From positions 1-64,000 of the forward strand of contig NZ_JBDIAQ010000006.1 of the NCBI RefSeq assembly GCF_039812505.1: a DNA stretch of 64,000 bases, read 5' to 3'. The DNA is from Intrasporangium_A sp039812505. Its GTDB lineage: Bacteria; Actinomycetota; Actinomycetes; Actinomycetales; Dermatophilaceae. Below, piece by piece: positions 40,826-49,703 of this stretch (position 1 is its first letter; each line of letters begins with the position of its first letter). The notes under the pieces were generated by a model. The model did no database searches and was not told where the DNA came from. It saw nothing but the letters and a program-made list of their open reading frames with translations. The position numbers and the translations under genes were made by a program.

Positions 40826-43000
40826 ATGACCACCCCACTCCTGCAACGTGATTCCTCTCGCGTAGCGCATGCTCTGACAAGCCGGCGCGGCGCCTGGCTG
40901 ACCCTCGTCATCGGGGTCCTGCTCGCCCTGGGCGTCATCGGGGCCCTGCAGGGCACGAGCGCACCGGCGGGCAGCGACGCCGCGCCGGTCGCCTCGGAGT
41001 CGACCCGGGCCGCCCGGCTCGCCGAGCAGTTCCCCGACAGCGACCTGCAGCCGGTGCTCGTCGTCGCCTCCCGCCAGGACGGCAGCGCCCTCACCGCCAC
41101 CGACCTGGCCCGGCTCACGGACCTCGCGGCGCGGCTCGAGATGACCTCGGGCCGAGAGCCCTCGCCACCGAGCGAGTCCACCGACCACAAGGCGGCCGTC
41201 ATCCAGGTGCCGGTCCGGGTCGGGCCGGACAACACGGCCAACGCCGACACGGTCAGGCAGCTGCGGGACACGATCGCGGCGCATGCCCCCGACGACCTCA
41301 CCGTCCAGGTCACCGGCGGAGTCGCCTTCGGCGCGGACATCGCCTCGGCCTTCGACGGGGCCGATGTCACCCTGCTGCTCGTGACGATCGCCATCGTCGC
41401 GCTCCTGCTGCTGCTCACCTACCGCTCGCCGGTCCTCTTCCTCGTCCCGCTCACGGTCGTCGGCCTTGCCGACCAGGTCGCCGCAGTCGTGACGAAGGGG
41501 CTCGGGCAGGCCTTCGACCTCCAGTTCGACGCGGGCGTCGTCAGCGTGCTCGTCTTCGGCGCAGGGACCAACTACGCGCTGCTGCTCATCTCCCGCTACC
41601 GGGAGCACCTGCGCCACACCGCCGACCACCGGGCCGCGCTCGCGGACGCCTGGCGGGCCACCGTGCCGGCCGTCGCCGCGAGCAACCTCACCGTCGTGCT
41701 CGCCCTGCTCTCGCTCGTGCTCGCCGTGATCCCGGGCACCCGCGGTCTCGGGATCGCCGGTGCGGTAGGACTGCTCATCGCGGCGGTCGCCGTGCTCACC
41801 CTGCTGCCGGCCGCCCTCTCGCTGACCGGCCGTTGGGTCTTCTGGCCGTTCGTCCCCGCCACCGAGCCGTCGGACGCGCCGTCGGCGGGGGGCCGGAACG
41901 GGCAGGCCGTGGGCTCGCGACGGCACGCGGCCGACGGGCCGTCCAACCCGTGGGAGCGGATCGCCCGCCGGGTGACCCGCCGGCCGGTCGCCGTCCTGCT
42001 CACCTGCGTCGCGCTCCTCGCGGTCATGGCGGCCGGCCTGCTCGACACCAAGGTCGGCCTCGACCAGGCCGACCGGTTCCGGGTGCCCTCCGAGTCCGCG
42101 GCCGGCCTCGAGGTGCTCGCCGAGCACTTCCCGGCGGGGGAGGCCGCGCCGATCACCGTCATCGCCGCCGCCGACCGGATCGACGCCGTCGCGACCGCGG
42201 CGGCGCATGTCAAGGGTGTCGAGTCGGTCCACCCGGCCGGGACGACCAGCGGGACCGACCCGCTGGCCAGGCTCGTCCTCACCGGCGAGCCGGCCCCGGG
42301 CACGGATGCCGCCCTCGACCTCGTGCGCGGCGTCCGGGCCGCGGTGCACGCGGTCCCCGACGCGGATGCGGTCGTCGGCGGCCAGCCTGCGGTCGACCTC
42401 GACGCCCGGGACGGCAACCACCGCGACCTGCTCGTCGTCGCGCCCCTCATTCTCGCGATCGCCGCTCTCGTCCTGTTCGGGCTGCTCCGCTCGGTCGTCG
42501 CGCCGATCGTGCTGCTCGTCACGAACCTCGCGAGCGCGCTGGCCGCCATCGGTGCCGGCTCCTGGCTGGCTCGCCGGCTGTTCGACGCGCCCGCCCTCGA
42601 CCTGCAGGTCCCGCTCTTCGCGTTCCTGTTCCTCGTCGCGCTCGGCATCGACTACACGATCTTCCTCGTCCACCGAGCCCACAGCGAGGCGGCCACGCAC
42701 GGGACCCGCGAGGGCGTCGTCCGCGCGGTCGCGAGCACGGGTGGGGTCATCACCAGCGCCGGCGTGGTGCTCGCCGCCGTCTTCGCGGCCCTCGGCGTGC
42801 TGCCCCTCGTCACGCTCGGACAGCTCGGGCTGATCGTCGGGCTGGGCGTGCTCGTCGACACCCTCCTCGTGCGCACCGTCGTCGTCCCGGCCCTCTTTGC
42901 TCTCCTCGGCGACCGCATCTGGTGGCCGTCGCGGCCGGCAGCCGCTCCGGCCCAGCATCTGCCCGCTGTGCGTGAGACCGCTGTCAGCACCCTCCAGTAG
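40826..43000 (+). CDS. MMPL-family membrane transporter
   Basis: 724 residues from ATG 40826. Two halves of an RND/MMPL protein: each has one membrane helix, an extracytoplasmic loop (about 60-180 and 430-540), and a block of five helices. The first block includes FGAGTNYALLLISRYRE, the second LGIDYTIFLVHRAHSE, the conserved Asp-Tyr (or Asn-Tyr) proton-relay positions. Proton-driven export of lipids or drugs. A sensor kinase and response regulator follow after 10 bases, so it is probably induced by envelope stress or its substrate. Confidence 0.9.
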   Translation: MTTPLLQRDSSRVAHALTSRRGAWLTLVIGVLLALGVIGALQGTSAPAGSDAAPVASESTRAARLAEQFPDSDLQPVLVVASRQDGSALTATDLARLTDLAARLEMTSGREPSPPSESTDHKAAVIQVPVRVGPDNTANADTVRQLRDTIAAHAPDDLTVQVTGGVAFGADIASAFDGADVTLLLVTIAIVALLLLLTYRSPVLFLVPLTVVGLADQVAAVVTKGLGQAFDLQFDAGVVSVLVFGAGTNYALLLISRYREHLRHTADHRAALADAWRATVPAVAASNLTVVLALLSLVLAVIPGTRGLGIAGAVGLLIAAVAVLTLLPAALSLTGRWVFWPFVPATEPSDAPSAGGRNGQAVGSRRHAADGPSNPWERIARRVTRRPVAVLLTCVALLAVMAAGLLDTKVGLDQADRFRVPSESAAGLEVLAEHFPAGEAAPITVIAAADRIDAVATAAAHVKGVESVHPAGTTSGTDPLARLVLTGEPAPGTDAALDLVRGVRAAVHAVPDADAVVGGQPAVDLDARDGNHRDLLVVAPLILAIAALVLFGLLRSVVAPIVLLVTNLASALAAIGAGSWLARRLFDAPALDLQVPLFAFLFLVALGIDYTIFLVHRAHSEAATHGTREGVVRAVASTGGVITSAGVVLAAVFAALGVLPLVTLGQLGLIVGLGVLVDTLLVRTVVVPALFALLGDRIWWPSRPAAAPAQHLPAVRETAVSTLQ

Positions 43001-43010
43001 CGTCGGGCGC

Positions 43011-44276
43011 ATGACGACCACGCCGGCTGACGCGCCGCTCGGGGCCCATCCGAGCGGCGCGTCGACCGTGGCCCCGATCGTCCGTACGTTGAGGCTCGTG
43101 CAGCACGCCGTCCTGCTCACCCTCGTGGCGGTCAGCGTCGGGCGTGGTCGTCTCGACGGTGCCGACCCGTGGCTGCTCGGTGGCGGCGCGCTCGCGCTCC
43201 TGCTCTGGTATGCCGCCGGGCTGCCGCCCAGCCGCCGCGTCCTCGGGTTGCGCGTCCCGAGCCGCTGGTGGCTGGCCGGGCTGGTCCTGATCTGGCTGCT
43301 GCTCGTGCTCGTCACGCGTGAGTCCGTCTGGGTCGCCTTCTCCCTGTGGCTCCTGATCGGCTACTTCCTCCCGCTGCGTGAGGCGCTGGCCGGGGCGCTC
43401 GTCGTGCTGGCCGCAGTCCTGCTCTCGCCGCTGCGCGATGGGGGCGGGCTGGCCGTGGCGGACATCCTCGGGCCGGTCATCGGTGCCGTCGTCGCCCTCG
43501 CCATCTCCCGCGGACAGCAACAGCTCGTCCGGGTGGCGATCGAGCGCCAACGCCTCGTCGAGTCGCTGATCCGGGCCCAGCAGGAGGCCGCGGTGCTGCA
43601 CGACGAGCTCGCCGCCGAGCAGCGCAGCTCCGGCATCCTCGCCGAGCGCACCCGACTGTCCCGCGACATCCACGACACCCTGGCCCAGGGCTTCTCCTCG
43701 ATCCTCCTGCTGGCCCGGGCCGGCCAGGCCCACACCGACCCCGAGCGCCTGCACGACCTGCTCGGACAGATCGAGTCGAGCGCGGTGGCCAACCTGACCG
43801 AGGCCCGGCGCGTCGTCGGGGCCCTCGCCCCCGAGGACCTCGAGAGCCGCGGTCTCCCGGCCGCCCTGCGCCGGCAGGTCGACGCGCTGAGCGAGGTGAG
43901 CGGCATACCCACCGAGCTGCACGTCGACGGTGACCTGACCGCGCTGCCCACCGCGACCGAGGTGGCCCTGCTGCGCACGGCACAGGGCGCCCTCGCCAAC
44001 GTGCGCCGGCATGCGGACGCGCGCCGGGTGGTGGTCACGCTCACCGACGCGGGTGAGGCCGTGCGTCTCGACATCGTCGACGACGGGCGGGGCTTCGACG
44101 CCGCGGGGTGGGCCGCCCGGGCCGCCTCGCCGGTCGACGGGGGCTACGGCCTACGCGCGATGAGGTCCCGACTGCGGGAGCTGGGCGGTGAGCTGCAGGT
44201 CGAGTCGCAGCCCGGTGAGGGCACCGCGCTGTCCGCCCAGCTGCCCCTGGGCTTCGCCGTCGAGGAGGGCGCGTGA
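43011..44276 (+). CDS. sensor histidine kinase (NarL/LiaS type)
   Basis: 421 residues. About five membrane segments between 30 and 165, with almost no extracytoplasmic sensor domain, then a coiled linker and HisKA_3 dimerisation domain with phospho-acceptor His221 in RLSRDIHDTLAQGFSSI. The ATPase domain follows (N box ANVRRHADA, DDGRGFD, GGYGLRAMRSR). Such intramembrane-sensing kinases detect membrane or antibiotic stress. It overlaps the response regulator start by GTGA. Confidence 0.92.
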   Translation: MTTTPADAPLGAHPSGASTVAPIVRTLRLVQHAVLLTLVAVSVGRGRLDGADPWLLGGGALALLLWYAAGLPPSRRVLGLRVPSRWWLAGLVLIWLLLVLVTRESVWVAFSLWLLIGYFLPLREALAGALVVLAAVLLSPLRDGGGLAVADILGPVIGAVVALAISRGQQQLVRVAIERQRLVESLIRAQQEAAVLHDELAAEQRSSGILAERTRLSRDIHDTLAQGFSSILLLARAGQAHTDPERLHDLLGQIESSAVANLTEARRVVGALAPEDLESRGLPAALRRQVDALSEVSGIPTELHVDGDLTALPTATEVALLRTAQGALANVRRHADARRVVVTLTDAGEAVRLDIVDDGRGFDAAGWAARAASPVDGGYGLRAMRSRLRELGGELQVESQPGEGTALSAQLPLGFAVEEGA

Positions 44277-44896
44277 GCGTCCGGGTCGTCATCGTCGACG
44301 ACCATCCGGTGGTCCGCTCCGGCCTGCACGCCCTGCTCGCCGCCCAGCCGGCCCTCGAGATCGTCGGCCAGGCCGGCTCCGGCGCCGAGGCCCTCGACGT
44401 CGTCGCCAGGACCGCGCCGGACGTCGTGCTGTGCGACCTGCGCCTGGGGGAGGGGATGGACGGCGTCGAGGTGACCAGGACGCTTCGCAACCGGTCCGGG
44501 GCCCCCGCGGTGGTCATCCTGACGACCTACGACCACGACGGAGACATCGTCCGGGCCGTCGAGGCCGGTGCGGCGGGCTACCTCCTCAAGGATGCCACCG
44601 CCGACGAGATCGCGGTCGCCGCTCGCGCGGCCGCCCGCGGTGAGGACGTCCTCGGCCCGGCGCTCACCGAGCGGGTGGTCGGCGCGATGCGCACCCGGCG
44701 TGCCGAGCTCAGCCCGCGCGAACGCGAGATCCTCGGGCTGCTCGCGGAAGGCCTGTCCAACCGGCAGATCGCCCGTCGGGCCTTTCTCAGCGAGGCCACC
44801 GTCAAGACCCACCTGGCCCACGTCTACGCCAAGCTCGACGTCGACGGGCGCACCGCCGCGGTCGCGCGAGCGCGCTCCGCGGGCCTGCTGCCCTGA
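44273..44896 (+). CDS. NarL/FixJ-family response regulator
   Basis: 207 residues from GTG 44273. Receiver domain with acidic pair Asp9-Asp10, phosphorylation site Asp55 in VVLCDLRLGEG, and Lys in LLKDATADEI. LuxR-type DNA-binding domain: LSPREREILGLLAEGLSNRQ, then ARRAFLSEATVKTHL. Partner of the kinase just upstream. The 18-bp palindrome at 40714 before the MMPL gene is a likely binding site. Confidence 0.94.
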   Translation: MSVRVVIVDDHPVVRSGLHALLAAQPALEIVGQAGSGAEALDVVARTAPDVVLCDLRLGEGMDGVEVTRTLRNRSGAPAVVILTTYDHDGDIVRAVEAGAAGYLLKDATADEIAVAARAAARGEDVLGPALTERVVGAMRTRRAELSPREREILGLLAEGLSNRQIARRAFLSEATVKTHLAHVYAKLDVDGRTAAVARARSAGLLP

Positions 44897-44916
44897 GCCG
44901 CGCGACACCACGGAAG

Positions 44917-44935
44917 CGACCGCTCGCCGCGGTCG
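44917..44935. terminator. hairpin between convergent response regulator and TetR genes
   Basis: CGACCGC-TCGCC-GCGGTCG, 7-bp GC stem with a 5-nt loop, 20 bases after the response regulator stop. Could serve either strand. Confidence 0.5.
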
Positions 44936-44964
44936 GCCGTGCGTGCGGTGCCGCTCGGGGCTGT

Positions 44965-45621
44965 TCAGTGGGCCAGCAGGGCTGCGGAGAGGGTGGTGGC
45001 CACCCACTGCTCGTACCGGTCGAGGGTGTACCGCGCCGTGCCGACCAGCAGCTCGTAGGTCTCGGGGCTGGCGATCGCCCAGGCCGTGTCCGTCGCCGTG
45101 TCGGGGGTCAGCCCCGCCCGGAGGGACGTGGCCGGCACCCGTCGGAGGAACTCGGCGAACGTCTGGTGCCGCAGGTGCTGCAGCGTCTGCCAGTCGGCCG
45201 CGATCTCGGGGTCGGAGGCGGCCGCGTCCCGGTACAGCCGCCAGCCGAGCGCGGCGCGTTCGGCGAGGCCGCGGTAGAGGTGGGCGAACTGTCGGACCGT
45301 GGCCCGGGCGTCCGGGGCGCCTCCGTCCAGCGCGTGTGCGAGCAGGTGCGGAAGCTCGTCGGCGTAGGGCCGGTCCGGGTCGCCCGACAGCGCGGCGTCC
45401 AGGTGGGCCCGCAGCAGCGCTCGTTTGCTGCCCCAGGCCAGGTACAGGGTCTGCACGGTGACGCCGGCCCGCGCCGCGATGCGGCTGACGGTGGCGGCGT
45501 GGTAGCCGCGCTCGGCGAACTCCGTGCCGGCCGCCGTCAGCAACCGGCGCCGCGTCTCTGCACGGGAGGCGGCACCGGCCTCCCGGTGGCGGGTGGTGTT
45601 GCGGGTGGCGGGCTCGGGCAT
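44965..45621 (-). CDS. TetR-family regulator
   Basis: 218 residues. N-terminal HTH: RRRLLTAAGTEFAERGYHAA, then VSRIAARAGVTVQTLYLAWG with SKRALLRAHLD, the TetR signature. The C-terminal ligand domain is all-helical. A perfect inverted repeat lies 44 bases upstream of its start, in the gap shared with the divergent CocE-type hydrolase gene, so it probably represses both. A TAGGAT -10 element precedes its ATG on the minus strand. Confidence 0.88.
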   Translation of the reverse strand: MPEPATRNTTRHREAGAASRAETRRRLLTAAGTEFAERGYHAATVSRIAARAGVTVQTLYLAWGSKRALLRAHLDAALSGDPDRPYADELPHLLAHALDGGAPDARATVRQFAHLYRGLAERAALGWRLYRDAAASDPEIAADWQTLQHLRHQTFAEFLRRVPATSLRAGLTPDTATDTAWAIASPETYELLVGTARYTLDRYEQWVATTLSAALLAH

Positions 45622-45664
45622 GGACAGATCCTAGCGGAAGGTTTAGAGTGGCGATCAAATGGAG

Positions 45665-45679
45665 TTGAGTATGACTCAA
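45665..45679. promoter_or_regulatory. TetR-type operator
   Basis: TTGAGT-ATG-ACTCAA, perfect 6-bp inverted repeat in the 199-base gap between the TetR and hydrolase genes. Position and symmetry suggest it is the TetR binding site controlling both directions. Confidence 0.6.
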
Positions 45680-45686
45680 GTAAGCG

Positions 45687-45731
45687 GTCAGCAAGTAGAC
45701 AGTCAGCAAGTAGGCAGTCGGGTAGACGGTC
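45687..45731 (+). repeat. 15-nt tandem repeat in the TetR/hydrolase promoter region
   Basis: GTCAGCAAGTAGACA (45687-45701), GTCAGCAAGTAGGCA (45702-45716) and a degenerate third unit (45717-45731). It sits just downstream of the TTGAGT-ATG-ACTCAA palindrome, in the presumed leader of the hydrolase mRNA. It may bind a second factor or affect the leader RNA. Confidence 0.65.
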
Positions 45732-45820
45732 CACCTCGCCGGCCAGGTCCAGAAGCACCGAGCAGGCCTGCCCGAGCAGTGCTGTCCCAGTGGTCGTCTT
45801 CACGTATCCGGAGGTGTCTC

Positions 45821-47605
45821 ATGGCGCGTGTCCTGCCCGCCTCGGGCCTCGAGCGGCCCTGGCGTCGACCCGGCGCGGTAGGGTATGCGCTCGCCCGGGT
45901 GCGCGGCATCGCCCGGCCGCCCGTCACCGTGTACGAGCCGGCGCCGGGAAGTGTCGTCAGCGACCTCGACGTGGCGGTGCCGATGCGTGACGGCACCCTG
46001 CTGCGGGTCAACGCCTACCGCCCGCCCGGCGACGGTCCGTTCCCGGTGATCCTGTCCGCCCACCCGTACGGCAAGGACCGGCTCCCGAGCCGGCGCGGCG
46101 GCCGGTCGCGGTTCTCCGCCCAGTACCGGATCATGCGCCAACCCGCGCCCGTGTCGTTCTCGACGCTGACCAGCTGGGAGGCGCCGGACCCGGCGTGGTG
46201 GACCGCGCAGGGTTATGCGGTCGTCAACGCCGACCTGCGCGGCTCCGGCACGTCCGACGGGGTCGGGTCGCTGATGTCGGCCGCCGAGGCCCGGGACATC
46301 GCCGACCTGGTCGAGTGGGCCGGCCACCAACGGTGGTCGACCGGCAACGTCGGCATGCTGGGGGTCTCCTACCTGGCGATGTCCCAGTACCGCGCTGCCG
46401 CCCTGGCGCCACCCGCGCTGAAGGCGATCTGCCCCTGGGAGGGGATGACCGACCCCTACCGCGACCTCATGCGCCCCGGCGGGCTGTACGAGCGCGGGTT
46501 CAGCCGCATCTGGGCCGCCGGCACCAGGCGCCTGAGCCGGCTCGACACGGACCTGGCCAAGGAGCAGCGGGACCGTCCGCTGCGCGACGAGTGGTGGCAG
46601 GCCCACACTCCGGAACTGGAGCAGATCGAGGTCCCGATGCTGGTCTGCGCCAGCTTCTCGGACAACAACCTGCACTCACGCGGGTCGTTCCGTGCCTTCG
46701 AACAGGCCGGCTCGCCGCACCGGTTCGCCTACACCCATCGCGGCGGCAAGTGGTCGGTGTTCTACGGCGAGCCGGCGCGGCGGGCCCAGCTGGCCTTCTT
46801 CGACCGCTACCTTCGCGGCCTGGACGTCCCGGAGCCGGCCCGGGTCCGGCTGGAGGTGCGGGAGTCCGGCGACCGGGTCGCCGAGGTCCGCGACGAGCAG
46901 GAGTGGCCGCTGGCCCGGACCGAGTGGACGCCGCTGTACCTGTCGTCCGGCGCCCGACTGGGTGTCGACCCGGTCGACCGGGACGGGCACGTCACGTTTC
47001 GGACCGGGCGCGAGGCGGCGGCCTTCACCTTCAAGACCCCGAGCGAGACGGAGCTGACCGGGCCGATGGCGCTCCGGCTCTGGCTGTCCGTCGACGGGGC
47101 CGACGACGTCGACCTCGTCGTCGGCGTCGAGAAGTGGCGGGGCAGGCGGTACGTCGGGTTCGAGGGCTCCTACGGGTTCGGCCGCGACCGGGTGGCCACC
47201 GGCTGGCAGCAGGCCTCCCTGCGCCGGCTCGACGAGTCGGCCTCGACCACCGGCGAGCCGGTCCACACCTTCCTGACCCGCCGGCCGCTCGTACCGGGCG
47301 AGGTCGTTGCGGTCGACGTCGCCCTCGGCCCGTCCGCCACCCTGTTCCGCGCCGGCGAGTCCCTCCGGCTCGTCGTGGCCGGGCGGTGGCTGTGGCCGGC
47401 CAACCCGCTCACCGGGCAGTTCCCGGCCCGCTACCGCCGCAGCCCCTCCGGCCGGTGCACCCTGCACTGGGGACCCGACCGGCCGGCGCACCTGCTCGTG
47501 CCGCGCATCCCGCGACGCCCCGGGTGGGGATCCACGGCGAGGCGGGCGCAGGCAGGTCCAGTGCCGGCAGACCCGGTGCCGGCAGTACCGATGAAGGAGG
47601 AATGA
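45821..47605 (+). CDS. CocE/NonD-type hydrolase (X-Pro dipeptidyl-peptidase-like)
   Basis: 594 residues from ATG 45821, 6 bases after GGAGGTG; an in-frame ATG at 45659 runs through promoter repeats and is rejected. Alpha/beta hydrolase domain starts VAVPMRDGTLLRVNAYRPPG; the nucleophile Ser is in GVSYLAMSQY, with a DLRGSGTSDG turn. The C-terminal jelly roll (about 390-560) has FTFKTPSETELTGPMALRLW, typical of CocE. No signal peptide. Acts on esters or peptides; substrate unknown. TetR-regulated, and translationally coupled to the flavoprotein gene. Confidence 0.9.
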   Translation: MARVLPASGLERPWRRPGAVGYALARVRGIARPPVTVYEPAPGSVVSDLDVAVPMRDGTLLRVNAYRPPGDGPFPVILSAHPYGKDRLPSRRGGRSRFSAQYRIMRQPAPVSFSTLTSWEAPDPAWWTAQGYAVVNADLRGSGTSDGVGSLMSAAEARDIADLVEWAGHQRWSTGNVGMLGVSYLAMSQYRAAALAPPALKAICPWEGMTDPYRDLMRPGGLYERGFSRIWAAGTRRLSRLDTDLAKEQRDRPLRDEWWQAHTPELEQIEVPMLVCASFSDNNLHSRGSFRAFEQAGSPHRFAYTHRGGKWSVFYGEPARRAQLAFFDRYLRGLDVPEPARVRLEVRESGDRVAEVRDEQEWPLARTEWTPLYLSSGARLGVDPVDRDGHVTFRTGREAAAFTFKTPSETELTGPMALRLWLSVDGADDVDLVVGVEKWRGRRYVGFEGSYGFGRDRVATGWQQASLRRLDESASTTGEPVHTFLTRRPLVPGEVVAVDVALGPSATLFRAGESLRLVVAGRWLWPANPLTGQFPARYRRSPSGRCTLHWGPDRPAHLLVPRIPRRPGWGSTARRAQAGPVPADPVPAVPMKEE

Positions 47606-48747
47606 TGCGGGTTCTGGTGCTGGGCGCCGGGTTCGGCGGCCTGGAGCTGACGACGAGGCTGTCGGAGGAGCTGGGCGGCGCGGCCGACGTGGTGCTGATC
47701 GACAAGGCCGACGGGTTCGTGATGGGCTTCTCGAAGCTCGACGTGATGTTCGGGCGCACCAAGGCCGACGCCGTGCGCCACCCCTACGCCGACATCGTCA
47801 GACCCGGCGTCCGGTTCGTGCAGAGCACCATCCGCTCCATCGATCCCGTCGGCCGCAGTGTCGAGACCGATGCGGGCCGGTTCGAGGGCGACGTGCTGGT
47901 GGTGGCGCTCGGGGCGGACATCCACCCCGAGGCGACGCCGGGCCTGACCGAGGCGGGCCTCGACTTCTACACGCCGGCAGGGGCCTTCGCGGCCCGGGAC
48001 GTGCTGGACTCGTTCCGCGGCGGACGGGTGGTCATCGGCGTGACGTCCACGCCGTTCAAGTGCCCGCCGGCACCGAGCGAGACCGCGCTGATGCTGCACG
48101 ACTTCCTGACCGAACGGGGCCTGCGGGAGCGCAGCGAGATCTCCCTCGTGATGCCGTTGGGCAGCCCGATCCCGCCGTCCCCGGAAGCGTCCCGCGCGCT
48201 GCTGGCGGCGTTCGCGCAGCGCGGGATCGGCTGGTACCCGAACCGTCTCGTGCGCCGCCTGGACCCGGAGCGGGGCGTCGCGGTGTTCGCCGACGGCGAG
48301 GAGCTGGCCTTCGACGTCTTCCTGGCCATCCCCACGCACCGCGTGCCCGCGGTGGTGGCCGAGTCCGGGATGTGCGTCGACGGCTGGATCCCGGTGGACC
48401 CGCTGACGCTGCAGACCCGCTACCCCGACGTGTATGCCGTCGGCGACGTGACCAGCGTCGGGACGCCCAAGGCGGGCGTGTTCTCCGAGCGTCAGGCCGG
48501 GGTCGTGGCCGACCGGCTGATCGCCCGGCACCACGAGCAGACCGCGACCTCGACCTACGACGGCACCGGCGTCTGCTACATCGAGTTCGGGCACCGGAGC
48601 GTCGCGCGCGTCGAGGTGACGTTCCGCAGCGGGCAGCGGCCGACCGGCAGCTTCGAGGACGCGTCGGAGCTGCTGCTGCAGGACAAGGCCGACTTCGGCA
48701 GCACCCGTGCCCGGCGGTGGTTCGGGACCGAGTGGGTCGGCTACTGA
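47605..48747 (+). CDS. FAD-dependent pyridine nucleotide-disulfide/sulfide:quinone-type oxidoreductase
   Basis: 380 residues from ATG 47605, 4 bases after AAGGAGG; an ATG at 47602 overlaps the hydrolase stop. N-terminal FAD fold MRVLVLGAGFGGLELTTRLS, second FAD contact in YPDVYAVGDVTSVGTPKAG. It resembles sulfide:quinone reductase and NDH-2 relatives; one Cys is seen in TPFKCPPAPSE, the region of an SQR redox Cys, but the other SQR Cys positions are not clear. Probably membrane-associated electron transfer from an unknown donor. The gene ends in front of a 16-bp terminator. Confidence 0.83.
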   Translation: MRVLVLGAGFGGLELTTRLSEELGGAADVVLIDKADGFVMGFSKLDVMFGRTKADAVRHPYADIVRPGVRFVQSTIRSIDPVGRSVETDAGRFEGDVLVVALGADIHPEATPGLTEAGLDFYTPAGAFAARDVLDSFRGGRVVIGVTSTPFKCPPAPSETALMLHDFLTERGLRERSEISLVMPLGSPIPPSPEASRALLAAFAQRGIGWYPNRLVRRLDPERGVAVFADGEELAFDVFLAIPTHRVPAVVAESGMCVDGWIPVDPLTLQTRYPDVYAVGDVTSVGTPKAGVFSERQAGVVADRLIARHHEQTATSTYDGTGVCYIEFGHRSVARVEVTFRSGQRPTGSFEDASELLLQDKADFGSTRARRWFGTEWVGY

Positions 48748-48775
48748 GCCGGGGGTGACCGCCGGGAGGGGACGA

Positions 48776-48814
48776 GGGTATGCCGCCCACCTCGGAGGGG
48801 TGGGCGGCATACCC
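48776..48814. terminator. strong bidirectional terminator built from the GGTATGCCGC decamer
   Basis: GGGTATGCCGCCCACC and GGTGGGCGGCATACCC form a perfect 16-bp stem with a 7-nt loop, followed by CTTTCG. It lies between the convergent flavoprotein and CHAP peptidase genes, 29 and 16 bases from their stops. Confidence 0.85.
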
Positions 48815-48829
48815 TTTCGAGGGGTCGGC

Positions 48830-49693
48830 TCAGGGGGCGTAGATGTAGCGCATCCCGCCGATGTTCGTCAGCGTGCGGGTGTTGTAGTTGTACGGGCCGG
48901 CGAGGGCGTTCATCTCGACGATGGTGACCCGGTTGCCGTTGACCGCGGTGACCCAGCCGACGTGCCCGGCGCTCGAGGAGCCGTGCACCCCGGGCTGCAT
49001 GACCACGATCGAACGGACCCGCGGCACGCTGCTCACCGTGTAGCCGGCGCGCGCCGCGCCGTAGGCCCAGGCGGAGGCGTTGCCGGTCCAGCCGCCGGGG
49101 TAGTAGCCCTCGGACTGGTACCACTTGTTGAGCGCTCCCCAGGTGCACTGCCCGGGGGTGGCCCAGTTGCGGCCCGACCGGATGCCGGAGGAGGCGGCGG
49201 GCGCGTTGTTCGAGCGGGCCTTGGCGGAGTAGGTCGATCCGCCGAGGCTCGAGCGGGCGGTGGAGCGCGAGGCCTGCTTGCGCTGGGCGGCGCGGGCTGC
49301 CCGGGCCTGGGCTGCTGCCCTCGCCTTGGCCGCCTCGGCGCGACGCTCCTTGACGACGAGGTCCTCGATGACGATCGGCTTGGCCGCGGGCCGTTTCGCC
49401 TTGGGGGCGGCGTAGCCGATGGCGGCCAGCGCGTTCGTCGACCCGGTCGCGGCCGTGTCGGGGCCGACCGCGCTCGGGACGACGGCGGCCTGGCTCACCG
49501 CGGCGTTGCCGGCGGGGCTCACGGTCTCGGCGGTCGCCGGGCCGGCCACGGCGGCGACGAGGCCACCGGCTGCCGCCAGGATGGCCGCGCTCTTGAGGAC
49601 CGGCTGCGCGGACTCGGTGGCTAGCAGCCGGAGCTCGGTGAGGGGGTTGGTTCGTCCGGCGCGGTGGCGTCCGGTGGGGCGTGTGGTTGTCAC
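48830..49693 (-). CDS. secreted CHAP-domain peptidoglycan hydrolase
   Basis: 287 residues from GTG 49693. A longer signal-type N-terminus with twin-like basic residues and hydrophobic stretch LKSAAILAAAGGLVAAVAG (about 34-52). Then an Ala/Lys/Arg-rich linker with coiled-coil character (about 110-160) and a C-terminal CHAP domain: catalytic Cys in TPGQCTWGALNKWY, His in GHVGWVTAVNG, and acid/amide residue in IVEMNAL. It hydrolyses peptidoglycan peptides outside the cell. Its leader is a ydaO-type c-di-AMP riboswitch, as for other actinobacterial wall hydrolases. Confidence 0.9.
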   Translation of the reverse strand: MTTTRPTGRHRAGRTNPLTELRLLATESAQPVLKSAAILAAAGGLVAAVAGPATAETVSPAGNAAVSQAAVVPSAVGPDTAATGSTNALAAIGYAAPKAKRPAAKPIVIEDLVVKERRAEAAKARAAAQARAARAAQRKQASRSTARSSLGGSTYSAKARSNNAPAASSGIRSGRNWATPGQCTWGALNKWYQSEGYYPGGWTGNASAWAYGAARAGYTVSSVPRVRSIVVMQPGVHGSSSAGHVGWVTAVNGNRVTIVEMNALAGPYNYNTRTLTNIGGMRYIYAP

Positions 49694-49703
49694 TTGTACC
49701 TCG

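Noticed and set aside
40763..43315. 850-aa minus-strand frame
   Set aside because: Mirror of the MMPL transporter; repetitive Glu/Asp/Arg/Gln composition typical of antisense high-GC frames.
45659..45820. N-terminal extension of the CocE-type hydrolase from ATG 45659
   Set aside because: It would translate the operator and 15-nt repeats, whereas ATG 45821 has a GGAGGTG site and fits family starts.
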